NCBI RefSeq assembly: GCF_017876775.1
Contig: NZ_JAGIOP010000002.1
Coordinates: 1,736,001-1,800,000, forward strand
Source: Mycolicibacterium lutetiense
GTDB taxonomy: Bacteria > Actinomycetota > Actinomycetes > Mycobacteriales > Mycobacteriaceae
Direction: 5' to 3'
DNA: 64,000 nt
Shown: positions 50,510 to 61,698 of the stretch, piece after piece
Numbering within the stretch: position 1 is the stretch's first letter
Layout of the letters: every line of letters starts with the position of its first letter
Position numbers and translations under genes: made by a program
The notes under the pieces: model-generated
What the model was told of the DNA's origin: nothing
Seen by the model: only the letters and a program-made list of their open reading frames with translations
Database searches by the model: none

Positions 50510-51175
50510 GTGTCCTTTGCCGATGCGACGATCGCTCGATTGCCGCAATTCGTCCGTCCCTTTGCCGAGCGGCATCACGAACTGATCAAGTTCGCGATCG
50601 TCGGCGCGACGACGTTTGTCATCGATTCGGCGATTTTCTACACGCTCAAGCTCACCATTCTGGAGCCCAAGCCGGTCACCGCCAAGATCATCGCCGGCAT
50701 CGTCGCGGTCATCGCCTCCTACATCCTCAACCGGGAATGGAGCTTCCAGAACCGCGGCGGCCGCGAGCGCCACCACGAGGCCCTGCTGTTCTTCGGGGTC
50801 AGCGGCGTGGGTGTGCTGCTGTCGATGATGCCGCTGTACTTCTCCAGCTATGTGCTGGGGCTGCGGGTGCCCGAGGTGTCGCTGATGACGGAGAACATCG
50901 CCGACTTCATCTCGGCCTACATCATCGGCAACCTGCTGCAGATGGCGTTCCGGTTCTGGGCGTTCCGGCGCTGGGTGTTCCCCGACGAGTTCGTCGGCAA
51001 GCCAGATCTGACGCTGGAGTCCGTGCTCACGGACGGCGGCATCGCCGAATCGCTGGAGAACCATGCCGAACTCCACCAGCCTGCGACCGTGACACCGCTG
51101 CGCCGGGTTGGCCGCCGCGCGAAAGCGCGTCAGCTCGGAGATTCTTCAGAGCCCAGGGTGTCGAAGACTTCGTGA
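50510..51175 (+). CDS. GtrA-family membrane protein
   Basis: A 221-residue protein starting at GTG, with four predicted membrane helices (ATTFVIDSAIFYTLKL, IIAGIVAVIASYIL, FFGVSGVGVLLSMMPLYF, FISAYIIGNLLQMAFRFWAF) typical of GtrA. GtrA proteins help flip or modify polyprenyl-linked sugars used in wall polysaccharides. The C-terminal 60 residues are charged and cytosolic. Its 3' end overlaps the convergent PH-domain gene by 46 bases. Matches Rv3277. Confidence 0.87.
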   Translation: MSFADATIARLPQFVRPFAERHHELIKFAIVGATTFVIDSAIFYTLKLTILEPKPVTAKIIAGIVAVIASYILNREWSFQNRGGRERHHEALLFFGVSGVGVLLSMMPLYFSSYVLGLRVPEVSLMTENIADFISAYIIGNLLQMAFRFWAFRRWVFPDEFVGKPDLTLESVLTDGGIAESLENHAELHQPATVTPLRRVGRRAKARQLGDSSEPRVSKTS

Positions 51176-51648
51176 TACAGCAGTGAATGCACCTGTTCCA
51201 CGCGCGGAATGTCGTGGAATTCGAGGGGATCCTGCGACGCTGATTCGATGATCAAGGTGCCGGTGCGCATCAGCCGGTCAGTCAGTCCATGGCGGAATTC
51301 GACGCTGTTGATCCGCGCGAGCGGGATATCGATTCCCGAGCGGGTCAGTAGGCCGTGCCGGAACATCACCCGCCGGTCGGTGATGACGAAATGTGTGGTC
51401 CACCAACTCAGGAACGGCCAGACCGTCAGCCAACCGACCACGATCAGCCAGATCGCGCCGATCACGATGAACAGGACGTTCTTGGCAGTGGCCTGCCAAT
51501 CCATGGTGTTGACCACGGCAGCGACGAACGCCGAGGCCGCGGTGATCAGGACCAGGACCAGGACCGGACCGATCAGCCGTTTCCAGTGGGGGTGCCGGTG
51601 CAGCACCACCTGCTCGTCTTTGGCCAGCACATTCTCCGGGTAACCCAC
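51130..51648 (-). CDS. Membrane protein with bacterial PH domain (Rv3278c-like)
   Basis: A 172-residue protein starting at GTG. Two membrane helices (LIGPVLVLVLITAASAFVAAVV, VLFIVIGAIWLIVVGWLTVW) precede a bPH2-type domain (THFVITDRRVMFRHGLLTRSGIDIPLARINSVEF). Function unknown; conserved before birA. The end overlaps gtrA on the opposite strand. It follows birA by 9 bases. Confidence 0.85.
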   Translation of the reverse strand: MGYPENVLAKDEQVVLHRHPHWKRLIGPVLVLVLITAASAFVAAVVNTMDWQATAKNVLFIVIGAIWLIVVGWLTVWPFLSWWTTHFVITDRRVMFRHGLLTRSGIDIPLARINSVEFRHGLTDRLMRTGTLIIESASQDPLEFHDIPRVEQVHSLLYHEVFDTLGSEESPS

Positions 51649-51657
51649 GGCAGCACT

Positions 51658-52458
51658 CTACGACTCCTCGGGGCGCAGATGCGTGATGTCACCCGCCGAC
51701 AACATGACCCGTTCGGTTGCGGTGTCGATGATCAGGCGCCCGAGCTCGTCGACATCAGCGGCAGTGCCCACCAATGTGGTGTCCCCCGGCAGGATCGCGC
51801 GTACCCGGTTGCCGATGGTGACGCTGCGGGCCCGGTAGTCAGCGGCGAGCGACGGATCATCGTTGCGCCAGCCGGTGATCCGGGCATCGAGATGCCGTAG
51901 CAGGGCCCGCGCCAGCGGCGTGCGGTCCACGGTCGCCGCGCCGATCTGGGTGAGCGAGGTGGCACGCGGATCGGGCGCTTCGTCGGCGTTCATCGTCACA
52001 TTCACACCGAGGCCGACGATGATGACCGGCGCCGGCGAGGCCACCTCGGCGAGGATGCCGGCCAGTTTTCCGCCGCGGGGACCGACCAGGACGTCGTTGG
52101 GCCATTTCAGGCCGACCCGAGTCCCGGTGACCTCCGCGACCGCATCGACGATCGCCAGGCCGGTAGCCAAAGGCAGCCAGCCCCACCGGTTCGGGGACAC
52201 CGCCGATCCGTCGACACCGAAAGACACGATCACCTGTGAGCGCGGCGGTGCCGACCAGTGCCTGCCGTGCCTGCCTCGGCCGGCGCTCTGATGTTCGGCG
52301 AACAACACCGTGCCGCAGATGTCCTCCCCTGCCGCTGCCCGCGCCAGCAGATCGGCGTTGGTGGATCCCGTCTCCTCGACAATGTCGACGCGTCGCCACG
52401 ACAGGCCGTCCAGCCCGTCGCGCAAGGTCGTCACGTCCAGCGCTGGCCTTGTGTTCAT
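51658..52458 (-). CDS. birA: Biotin-protein ligase BirA
   Basis: A 266-residue ligase, the same length as in H37Rv (Rv3279c). Biotin/ATP-binding motifs are ETGSTNADLL, GRGRHGRHWSAP, KWPNDVLVGPRGGKLAGIL and GLGVNV. It has no DNA-binding domain, so it does not act as a repressor. It biotinylates the carrier protein of acyl-CoA carboxylases whose AccD5-AccE5 subunits are encoded in this window. The upstream Rieske oxygenase gene ends only 34 bases before it on the same strand, so the two are probably co-transcribed. Confidence 0.94.
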   Translation of the reverse strand: MNTRPALDVTTLRDGLDGLSWRRVDIVEETGSTNADLLARAAAGEDICGTVLFAEHQSAGRGRHGRHWSAPPRSQVIVSFGVDGSAVSPNRWGWLPLATGLAIVDAVAEVTGTRVGLKWPNDVLVGPRGGKLAGILAEVASPAPVIIVGLGVNVTMNADEAPDPRATSLTQIGAATVDRTPLARALLRHLDARITGWRNDDPSLAADYRARSVTIGNRVRAILPGDTTLVGTAADVDELGRLIIDTATERVMLSAGDITHLRPEES

Positions 52459-52492
52459 CGCGGCCAGCTTACGGGGGTGCAGCGGCCGGCCG

Positions 52493-53611
52493 TCACCTCT
52501 CGTTGAGTGCCGCCAGGTTGTCGGCGACCTCCTGCTGCCAGAGCTCGTTGGCATGCGTGGTGTCGACCTCTTGCTCGAAACGATCGGTCATTTCGGGCGT
52601 GACATCGGCGACGTCCACGTAGAACTGCTCGTACCACCGGCGATGGTGGTAGACCGGCCCGTCCTCCTCGGTCAGCAGAGGATTGTCGATGCGCGTCTTG
52701 TTCTTCCATATCTCGACGTCTTCCATGAAACCGTCGCCGAAGGTCCGGCTCATCGTCTCCGCGAGCTTGTCGGCCTTGTCCGCGGACAATCCGGAGTTCC
52801 GCTGAACCGCCACTCCCCACTGCAGCACGAACGAGTTGTGGGACACCGGGTAATGGCAGTTGATCAGGGCGATCTCGACGGTGAAATCCGGGGCGAGGTC
52901 GTTGTGCAACCAGTTGATCATGTAGGCCGGGCCGAAATACGTTGCCTCCGAACGCAGATAGGTGCCGTCCCAGAGTTCTCTGGTGACGTAGTCCGGACGC
53001 GGCTTGGACTCCATGAACTGGCTCGCGGTGTGGCCTTCGACAACGTTCTTGAAGAACGTCGGATAGGCGTGGTGGATGTAGAAGAAGTGCGCCATGTCGA
53101 CGTTGTTGTCGACGATCTCGCGGCAGTGCGACCCTTCGATCAGGATCGAATTCCATTGCCACGGTGACCAGATGCCGTCGTCGTAGCCGTCGAGGGTGGG
53201 CGGGATCAGCTCGGCCGGCGGCGTGGACCCTTCCGGGTCATGCCAGACCAGCAGCTGACCGTTGACCTCTTGGACCGGCCATTTGCGGGTGCGCGCCAAC
53301 CGCGGGGTGCGCTTGGCGTACGGGACGAGCTTGCATTTTCCGTCGCCGCCCCACCGCCAGTCATGGAACGGACAGGCAAGGTTGTCATCCTTGACCGAAC
53401 CCATCGACAGGTCGCCGCCCATGTGTCGGCAATAGGAATCGAGCACGTGTAGTTCGCCCGCGGAGTCGGCGTAGGCGACAAGTTTGGTGCCGAACGCCTC
53501 GATGCCGTGGGGCTGCCCGTCACGGAAGGTGTCCGCGAGCCCGACGCAGTGCCAACCGCGGGCGAACCGCGTCATCTCCGCGCCGGCGTCGATTTCCCGG
53601 ATGTCGCTCAT
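52493..53611 (-). CDS. Rieske non-heme iron oxygenase, KshA-like
   Basis: A 372-residue oxygenase alpha subunit. The Rieske 2Fe-2S centre is C61, H63, C80, H83 (CRHMGGDLS and CPFHDW). The mononuclear iron site is NNVDMAHFFYIHH with D172, H175 and H180. It is close to the 3-ketosteroid 9alpha-hydroxylase oxygenase KshA, which opens steroid ring B together with KstD. The reductase KshB is not in the window. The ATG overlaps the KstD-like stop by 4 bases; the long frame upstream is only a shadow. Substrate is inferred from the family and the neighbouring KstD-like gene. Confidence 0.85.
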   Translation of the reverse strand: MSDIREIDAGAEMTRFARGWHCVGLADTFRDGQPHGIEAFGTKLVAYADSAGELHVLDSYCRHMGGDLSMGSVKDDNLACPFHDWRWGGDGKCKLVPYAKRTPRLARTRKWPVQEVNGQLLVWHDPEGSTPPAELIPPTLDGYDDGIWSPWQWNSILIEGSHCREIVDNNVDMAHFFYIHHAYPTFFKNVVEGHTASQFMESKPRPDYVTRELWDGTYLRSEATYFGPAYMINWLHNDLAPDFTVEIALINCHYPVSHNSFVLQWGVAVQRNSGLSADKADKLAETMSRTFGDGFMEDVEIWKNKTRIDNPLLTEEDGPVYHHRRWYEQFYVDVADVTPEMTDRFEQEVDTTHANELWQQEVADNLAALNER

Positions 53612-55158
53612 ACTTCTCGTCCTAACATGTCTTTGACCGCCAGGTGGCTGAACAGCATGCTGGTTCCGATCGGATTTCCGCCGCCTGGATACGCGGTGCC
53701 GCTCGGGGCGGCCATGGTGTTGCCCGCGGCATACAGTCCGGTGATCACCTGTCCGTCGATATCGAGTACCCGGGCCGCGGTGTCGGTACGCAACCCACCC
53801 TTGGTGCCGAGGTCGGAGATGCCGAAGGCGGCCGCGTGGAACGGGCCCTTCTCGATTGCGACGAGCGGTGATGCCCCGCCGGAGAAGGCCCGGTCGTACG
53901 CCTCGTCGCCGCGGCCGAAATCCTGGTCCGAACCGGAGGCGACGAAGCCGTTGAAGCGCGCCACGGTGGCGGCCAGATTCTCGGCGGGGACGCCGATCGT
54001 GGCAGCCAGCTCTTCCAAGGTGTCGGCGGTGTGCCACAACCCGGCGTCGATGTATTGCTGCGTGTCGACCATCGAGACGTTGGTGGCCTTGACGGGAGGG
54101 ACTTCCCCCTCCCGGTCGTCGTAGATCATCCAGTACGGCAACGTCATCGAACCGTCGGCCAGCCGTGGCAGGATCGCCCGGCCGATCCGGTCGTAGGCCG
54201 CCGACTCGTTGACGAAACGCTGTCCGTCCTGGTCGACGAAGATGCCCCCGGTGAACCACAGCGCGAAGGCCGACCGCCCGTCGGGGTGTGTGAGGCCCGG
54301 GGACCACCAGGCCTGCTCCATGAGGTCGACGTCGGAGCCGACGGCCATCGCGGCCTGATGCGCGCGGCCCAGGTTCGCCGGCGGCCCCATGGTGTCGCGG
54401 GCGACACCCGGAACCCCGTATTGCCTGCGCATCTCGTCGTTGCCCTCGAAGCCGCCCGCGGCGAGCAGCACGCCGTGGTGCGCCCGGATGGCCTGTCGCC
54501 CACCGTCGGATTCGACGATCGCACCGGTCACGGCCCCGTCTTCGACGACCAACTCCACCAACGAGGTGTTGCGTCGAAGCGAGGTATTCGGGTACTGCTC
54601 AATGGCTTTCAGGAACCGGGCGATCAGTGCTCGGCCCCCGATGAAGTAGTCATCGGGCTGTTCGGCATCGAGCCGGTCGGCGTCGAGCGGCCCGCGCACC
54701 AGCTCGCGCAGGTGTGGGGCTTTCTCCACCTTCAGTGGCCGGGCCGCGATGTGGCGTTGGCCGTCGATCCGGGCCTTGGGCGCCTTGCCGAAGTAGTCGG
54801 GCCACGGCATCGGCGCGAACTTCAGATTGTCGTCGGCCTCGAGGTACTCGATCAGACCGGCACCACCGCGGACGTAGGTCTCCTGCAGTTCCCGGGGGGT
54901 GCGGTCGCCGACAACAGCGTGGTAGTACTCCAGCGCATCCTCGATGGTGTCGTCGGTACCTGCCCGGGTGAGCACCGGATTGCACGGGAACCACACCCCG
55001 CCGCCACCGGAATACGCTGTGGTGCCGCCGAATTTGTCGCTGGCTTCGACCAGGATCACCGACAGCCCTTCTCGGGCGGCGGTGTAGGCACCGGTCACTC
55101 CGCCACCGCCGGACCCGGCGATCAGGACGTCACACTCGGCATCCCAGCTCGTCTTCAT
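53608..55158 (-). CDS. FAD-dependent 3-ketosteroid delta-1-dehydrogenase-like protein
   Basis: A 516-residue flavoprotein of the KstD/fumarate reductase family. The N-terminal dinucleotide-binding motif is VLIAGSGGGGVTGAY and an Glu (VEAS) ends strand 2. The GGTTAYSGGGGVWFP segment and the C-terminal AAGNTMAAPSGTAYPGGGNPIG are typical of KstD. It would place a double bond in ring A of 3-ketosteroids, but some close relatives act on other substrates. Its start and stop overlap the synthetase and the Rieske gene by 4 bases, a tightly coupled operon. Confidence 0.83.
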   Translation of the reverse strand: MKTSWDAECDVLIAGSGGGGVTGAYTAAREGLSVILVEASDKFGGTTAYSGGGGVWFPCNPVLTRAGTDDTIEDALEYYHAVVGDRTPRELQETYVRGGAGLIEYLEADDNLKFAPMPWPDYFGKAPKARIDGQRHIAARPLKVEKAPHLRELVRGPLDADRLDAEQPDDYFIGGRALIARFLKAIEQYPNTSLRRNTSLVELVVEDGAVTGAIVESDGGRQAIRAHHGVLLAAGGFEGNDEMRRQYGVPGVARDTMGPPANLGRAHQAAMAVGSDVDLMEQAWWSPGLTHPDGRSAFALWFTGGIFVDQDGQRFVNESAAYDRIGRAILPRLADGSMTLPYWMIYDDREGEVPPVKATNVSMVDTQQYIDAGLWHTADTLEELAATIGVPAENLAATVARFNGFVASGSDQDFGRGDEAYDRAFSGGASPLVAIEKGPFHAAAFGISDLGTKGGLRTDTAARVLDIDGQVITGLYAAGNTMAAPSGTAYPGGGNPIGTSMLFSHLAVKDMLGREV

Positions 55159-56813
55159 AGGTATCGCTGCCTCCCGTACTGCGCGAACTCGTCGTCCAGC
55201 GACTGCTTGTCATCGTCGCCCATGGCCCGATACACCGGTTCTCCGCGTCCCGCCCACCGGTACACCACCTCATCGGTGCGCCAGCGTTCCTGTTGCAGTT
55301 CACGTTTGAGCACCTTGTTGGACCCGGTGACCGGCAGGTTCTTCGACACCCGCAGCAGCCGCGGAATCGCCTTGGTTCCCAGGTCATCCTGGTCGGACAG
55401 GTAGGAGATGAACGCTGCGGCGTCGAACCCGGCGGGATCGGATACCTCGATCGCGGCCATCACCTGATCACCCGAGCGCGGATCGGGGACCGCGTAGACA
55501 CCGGCCGCCACCACGTCGGGATGACGCCGCAGTACCCGCTCGATGTTGAGCGCCGAGGTGTTCTCGCCGTCCACCCGGATCCAGTCGCCACGACGGCCGG
55601 CGAAGTAGATGAACCCCTGCTCGTCGAGATACCCGAGATCGCCCGTCCAGTACCAGCCGTTCCGGATACGTTCGGCGTTGGCCTCGTCGTTGCGGTAGTA
55701 CCCCTCGAACGTTCGGGTGCCGAACTTGTCGACGATCTCCCCCACCGCGTCATCGGGGTTGAGAACGCGGCCGTGCTTATCGAAAACCGCGGGCGCACAG
55801 TCATCAAGGGATTCGGGGTCGACGATCGCCACACCGGCGTGTGCGGGGCGGCCCAGCGCGGTCGGCGGGGCATCCGGGGCGAGGGCGACGGCGGCGCCGC
55901 CCTCGCTGGAGCCGTAGCCCTCGAACAGCTCGGCGTCGAACCGGCGCCGGAATTCGTTCTGGTCATCGGGTGAGGCCTCGGTGCCGAATCCACGGATCAA
56001 CGGGTTCTGCGCGTCGTCGGGTAGCTCGGGAGTGGCCATCAGGTAGCCGAGCGCCTTGCCCACGTAGGTGAAGAAGGTGGCACCGAAAAACCGCACGTCC
56101 GACAGGAATCCGGACGCCGAGAAGGACGGCGTCAGACACACCGTCGCACCGACCGACAGTGCCGGCGCCCACAGCGCCATGATGGCGTTGCCATGGAACA
56201 GCGGCATGCAGCAGTACTCCACGTCGTCGCGGACGTGGCCGAACTTCTCGGTGGCCGCGTGGGCGATCCGGGCCAGCCTGCCCTGGCTGCAGATGACCGC
56301 CTTGGAGGCTCCCGTCGTTCCCGAGGTGAACAGCAGCAGCATCAGGGAGTCCTCGGTGACCGAGGGCGCGACCGCGGGGGTGATGCGATGCGCGTCGAGC
56401 TGCGCGGCGTAGTCCGGGCTGTCGACCACCAGGAACCGCTCGGGCGCCAACCCGAGGTCGAGGTCACGCAGACGCGCGGCCCCCGCGGTGTCGGTGACGA
56501 TCAATTGGCAATCGGCAAGCTGGATTTCGGCTGCCAACTCGGCGGCACCGCGGGTCGGGTTGATCCCCACAATCGTCGCGCCGACGAGGGCGGCCCCGCC
56601 CAGCCAGAACACAAAGTCCGGCACGTTGTCCAGCAGCACGCCGATGTGAAGCGGGCCGTCAACCCGCATATCCTGCGCCAGCGCGCCGCGTGCGGCAGAT
56701 TCGGCGACCACCTGGTCCCAGGTCCAGTCCCGGTCGCGGGTCCGCAGGCCGAGGTGTTGGTCGCCGACCCGGTCGAGCAGCAGCGACGCGATGTCAGTCC
56801 GGATGTCAGGCAT
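55155..56813 (-). CDS. Acyl-CoA synthetase (FadD17-like)
   Basis: A 552-residue AMP-forming ligase. The P-loop motif is LLLFTSGTTGASKAVI, then FGTEASPDDQNEF and the YGSSEGG motif, the Asp in WYWTGDLGYLDEQGF, and the C-terminal Lys in the LPVTGSNKVLKRELQ segment. It activates a carboxylic acid to its CoA ester, resembling FadD17/FadD19, which activate steroid side chains. Operon partner of the KstD-like and KshA-like genes; it overlaps the SnoaL-like gene by 8 bases. Substrate unproven. Confidence 0.85.
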   Translation of the reverse strand: MPDIRTDIASLLLDRVGDQHLGLRTRDRDWTWDQVVAESAARGALAQDMRVDGPLHIGVLLDNVPDFVFWLGGAALVGATIVGINPTRGAAELAAEIQLADCQLIVTDTAGAARLRDLDLGLAPERFLVVDSPDYAAQLDAHRITPAVAPSVTEDSLMLLLFTSGTTGASKAVICSQGRLARIAHAATEKFGHVRDDVEYCCMPLFHGNAIMALWAPALSVGATVCLTPSFSASGFLSDVRFFGATFFTYVGKALGYLMATPELPDDAQNPLIRGFGTEASPDDQNEFRRRFDAELFEGYGSSEGGAAVALAPDAPPTALGRPAHAGVAIVDPESLDDCAPAVFDKHGRVLNPDDAVGEIVDKFGTRTFEGYYRNDEANAERIRNGWYWTGDLGYLDEQGFIYFAGRRGDWIRVDGENTSALNIERVLRRHPDVVAAGVYAVPDPRSGDQVMAAIEVSDPAGFDAAAFISYLSDQDDLGTKAIPRLLRVSKNLPVTGSNKVLKRELQQERWRTDEVVYRWAGRGEPVYRAMGDDDKQSLDDEFAQYGRQRYL

Positions 56814-57366
56814 GGGCGGCGGCGGCGCGCTTCTGGTCGATGTACTTCTGCGGCAGCTCTTCCTGGCTCAACAGAGTCACGCTGACCGGGCCGGTCTGAT
56901 AGGCGTCCTCACCGATGATCAGGCCGTCGGCATCGATCGGCCAGTTGATGAGCTGACGGAACAGCAGCAGGTAGTCGCCGTCCGGGTCGTCGACCTCGAC
57001 GCCGATCGCCTGGGCGGCCGCGCCCGGATAGATCATTTTCATCCAGCCTTCGGTCATCACCAGATCATCGTCGACGGCAAGGCGATCGATCTCGAAAACG
57101 AGGTGGTTGGCACCGCTGGCCACGAATGCCTCGTAATAGGCGCGCACGCCCTCGGTGGTCTTGGGACCCATGTCGGCATTGGCGTACCAGAAGTGGTAGT
57201 CCGGGTTCGGAGCCAAGGTGGCCATCAGGCGTTCCATATCGGGCTCAGCCTCGGCCTTCATGTGCTCGAGAACGACGCTGAGCACCTGACGGTGCCGCTC
57301 GTTGGTGGTGACGGCGAGCCGCTCTTCCACGGGGACCCAGGTCTTTGACGGGTCGATGATGGCCAT
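56806..57366 (-). CDS. SnoaL-like (NTF2-fold) protein
   Basis: A 186-residue protein with the NTF2/SnoaL-like cone fold pattern (MATLAPNPDYHFWYANADMGPKTTEGVRAYYEAF). Such proteins act as small isomerases, hydrolases or binding subunits in polyketide and steroid pathways. It is the first gene of the cassette and follows the strong ribosome site AAGGAGG. The promoter should lie in 57367-57596, where I see no clear boxes. No catalytic His-Asp pair could be assigned with confidence. Confidence 0.75.
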   Translation of the reverse strand: MAIIDPSKTWVPVEERLAVTTNERHRQVLSVVLEHMKAEAEPDMERLMATLAPNPDYHFWYANADMGPKTTEGVRAYYEAFVASGANHLVFEIDRLAVDDDLVMTEGWMKMIYPGAAAQAIGVEVDDPDGDYLLLFRQLINWPIDADGLIIGEDAYQTGPVSVTLLSQEELPQKYIDQKRAAAAHA

Positions 57367-57596
57367 ACCGGCCTCCTTGCTCAGTTTTGGGCTGCACCGC
57401 AATCTTGGCCAATGAGGCGATCCCCGTCACCCGCCACGCGTCGGTCTATTCCGCCAATTCATCCGACAATTGTCGGACCCGCAGCGCCCCAGGCGCCGAA
57501 CGCGACACTACGGTCGTTCATCGGCGCCTGGAGCAGCCATAGCGTTGTTTTCGAGACACGCGGGAGCCGAATCTCGGTGGCCCGCGTCCAACAGGT

Positions 57597-58478
57597 GTGC
57601 AAGTTCCGTTCATCGGCAGTGAGGCCGTGGAGGCCGGGCATCTCACCAGGGGTCAGCTGCGCAGCCGGTATCGGCCGATCTATCGCGACGTTTACGTACC
57701 TCGCGAGCATCGGATATGCCTGTACGACAGGATCGTCGGTGCGGCATTCGCCTCCCCTGACACTGTGGTTGCCGGCGTGGCCGCCTCTGCGATACACGGG
57801 GCGAAATGGGTGGACGACCACGTTCCCGTCGAACTCATCGCTGCAGTGAGACGTCAGCCCGGGCTGATCGTGCGCCGGGAAACCCTGCATGAAGACGAGG
57901 CCACCACGGTCGAAGGCATTCGCGTGACCACGCCGGCGCGTACGGTCTTCGACCTCGGCCGTCACCTGCCCAGGGATCGGGCCGTCGAACGAATGGACGC
58001 GCTGATGAATGCCTACCCGGTCGATCTCGAGGACGTTGCGCTCATCGCGAAGCGCCATGCGCGCGCCCGAGGCATGCGACGGCTGCGGGTGGCGCTGTCA
58101 CTGGCCGACGCCGGCGGGGAGTCACCACCGGAGACGCGGCTGCGGTTGTTGTTCATCAAGGCCGGACTGCCCCGCCTCACAACACAATTCGTGGTCTACG
58201 ACGAGTCTGGACACTATATTCGCCGGATCGACATGTGCTGGGAGCAGTTCAAGGTCGGGGCCGAGTACGACGGGGAGCAGCACCTCACCAGTCGACATCA
58301 GTACGTGCTCGACGTACGCGTGAACCGAACCTTGAACCGGCTTGGCTGGCACGTCATCCACGTCATCAAGGAAGACTCCAGCGCGGACATCGTCGAGCAG
58401 GCACGCGCCGCCCTGCTGTCGCGGGGCTGGCAACCCGATCCGCGAAAGCGACGCAATGGCAGCTCTTCCGCGTGGTGA
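57597..58478 (+). CDS. DUF559/Vsr-like nuclease-fold protein with AbiEi-type N-terminus
   Basis: A 293-residue protein. Residues 1-170 resemble the AbiEi/type IV antitoxin-like wing-helix module (LRSRYRPIYRDVYVP, TTPARTVFDLGRHL). Residues 174-290 are a Vsr/DUF559-type PD-(D/E)XK fold with E179 (SPPETRLR), D212 (RRIDMCWEQ) and E223/D225 (GAEYDGEQHL). Such genes are abundant in mycobacteria and of unknown function; DNA-processing or toxin-antitoxin roles are speculation. Starts at GTG. It lies alone between the cassette and the PucR gene. Confidence 0.72.
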   Translation: MQVPFIGSEAVEAGHLTRGQLRSRYRPIYRDVYVPREHRICLYDRIVGAAFASPDTVVAGVAASAIHGAKWVDDHVPVELIAAVRRQPGLIVRRETLHEDEATTVEGIRVTTPARTVFDLGRHLPRDRAVERMDALMNAYPVDLEDVALIAKRHARARGMRRLRVALSLADAGGESPPETRLRLLFIKAGLPRLTTQFVVYDESGHYIRRIDMCWEQFKVGAEYDGEQHLTSRHQYVLDVRVNRTLNRLGWHVIHVIKEDSSADIVEQARAALLSRGWQPDPRKRRNGSSSAW

Positions 58479-58506
58479 GCGACCACGGCGTTGATCTCGC
58501 GGACGC

Positions 58507-59649
58507 TTACAACAGATCCACATCGGCAAGTTCTGCCGACGACATCGCGATCCGCCGGACGATGAGCACCAACATGCCCAGGAAGCGGTCCACCGGGTCC
58601 TCGAAATCCCATCCCATCGCGGCCTGCACGCGCGCCAATCGGGCGGCCACCGTGCTGTGGTGCACGTGCAGTTCGGTGGCGGTCCGCCGCAGCGAGCCGT
58701 AGACGAAGAACGCCTCAGCGGTCCGCACATCGAGATCCCCGGCATGTGTCGACGCAATATCGTTGATACGGGCCACATCTCGGTTGCGCTGCACCCTGTC
58801 GATCGGGAGGTCGGCCAGCAGTTCCAATGAGCTCAGCCGCTCGTAAGCCACCACCCGCCTGCCGAATCCGGTCGACGAGGCGAACCGCAACGCGCGCACG
58901 GCTTCATGCCACGAGGTCGAGGCGCTGAAGGCGTTGCCCACCGACCCGATTCCGACCCACGGGCCCGACGCGGTGCCGACGTTCACCACCGTCGGAAACC
59001 GCTCGACTATGACGCGCTCCAGACGATCCGAGAACTCACGCATATCGAAGGACCCCTGGCACACAATGACTGTCGCGTTACCGATGACCGCGGATCGCAC
59101 CGCCGGCCCGGGCAGTTCACCGGCGATGAGGCGCACCGTCTCCCGCGGCGAATGCCCGGATGCCGCCAGCACACACGTCGGCCTGGTCTCGTCGAGCCCC
59201 AGCAGCCGGATGGCCCGGGCCCGGTCTTCGCGATGCTCCTTGGCCGACAACACGACCTCGAGCAGTGCGGGGTCGCCGAGGTGGGGACTCCCGCTCACCT
59301 CGGTCCGCACGGCAACACGCCCCAGTACCCGCCGCAGCCGGTCGAGCAGCACCTCGTCCAGTGGGTGCCCGGATCCGGCACGTTCCACCCAGACGAGCGT
59401 CTCGTGCCGATCGGATGTCGGCGCGTCCCCGTCTTCGACCGGAATGAGGTGTCCGGAAGCGTCGTACCGGACGACGGTCACCCCGGGCCAGCGGACACCG
59501 ACCGGGCACTCCGCCACCAACGCGGCAAACCGCACCGCGGCGTCAGCGTTGACTTCCCGCTCCTCCAGCGCATCGAATTGCGCGATGAGCCGCAGTACCG
59601 ATGCGGGATCGGTGCCCAGTTCGGACAGCACAAGCGGCCCGGTGGTCAT
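58507..59649 (-). CDS. PucR-type transcriptional regulator
   Basis: A 380-residue regulator. The middle contains a GGDEF-like PucR domain, and the C-terminal PucR helix-turn-helix (HTH_30) reads RTATELHVHHSTVAARLARVQAAMG (about residues 325-352). PucR proteins control purine or aromatic catabolism. It is convergent with the DUF559 gene and divergent from accD5. A target could be the nearby steroid-type cassette, but nothing shows this. Start at ATG 59649; the upstream extension is rejected. Confidence 0.78.
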   Translation of the reverse strand: MTTGPLVLSELGTDPASVLRLIAQFDALEEREVNADAAVRFAALVAECPVGVRWPGVTVVRYDASGHLIPVEDGDAPTSDRHETLVWVERAGSGHPLDEVLLDRLRRVLGRVAVRTEVSGSPHLGDPALLEVVLSAKEHREDRARAIRLLGLDETRPTCVLAASGHSPRETVRLIAGELPGPAVRSAVIGNATVIVCQGSFDMREFSDRLERVIVERFPTVVNVGTASGPWVGIGSVGNAFSASTSWHEAVRALRFASSTGFGRRVVAYERLSSLELLADLPIDRVQRNRDVARINDIASTHAGDLDVRTAEAFFVYGSLRRTATELHVHHSTVAARLARVQAAMGWDFEDPVDRFLGMLVLIVRRIAMSSAELADVDLL

Positions 59650-59740
59650 GGTCGAGAGCGTAGGCGCAGCGCCGTGCCGGCGTCGGGCCACAGCACACAA
59701 CGCACACCGGAGTGACGCGCGCCACGCCCACCACTCTTAG

Positions 59741-61698
<1,958 letters not shown>

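Noticed and set aside
52493..54307. A 604-residue fused protein starting at 54307
   Set aside because: The first 232 codons are the out-of-frame complement within the KstD-like gene; the Rieske protein starts at the coupled ATG at 53611.
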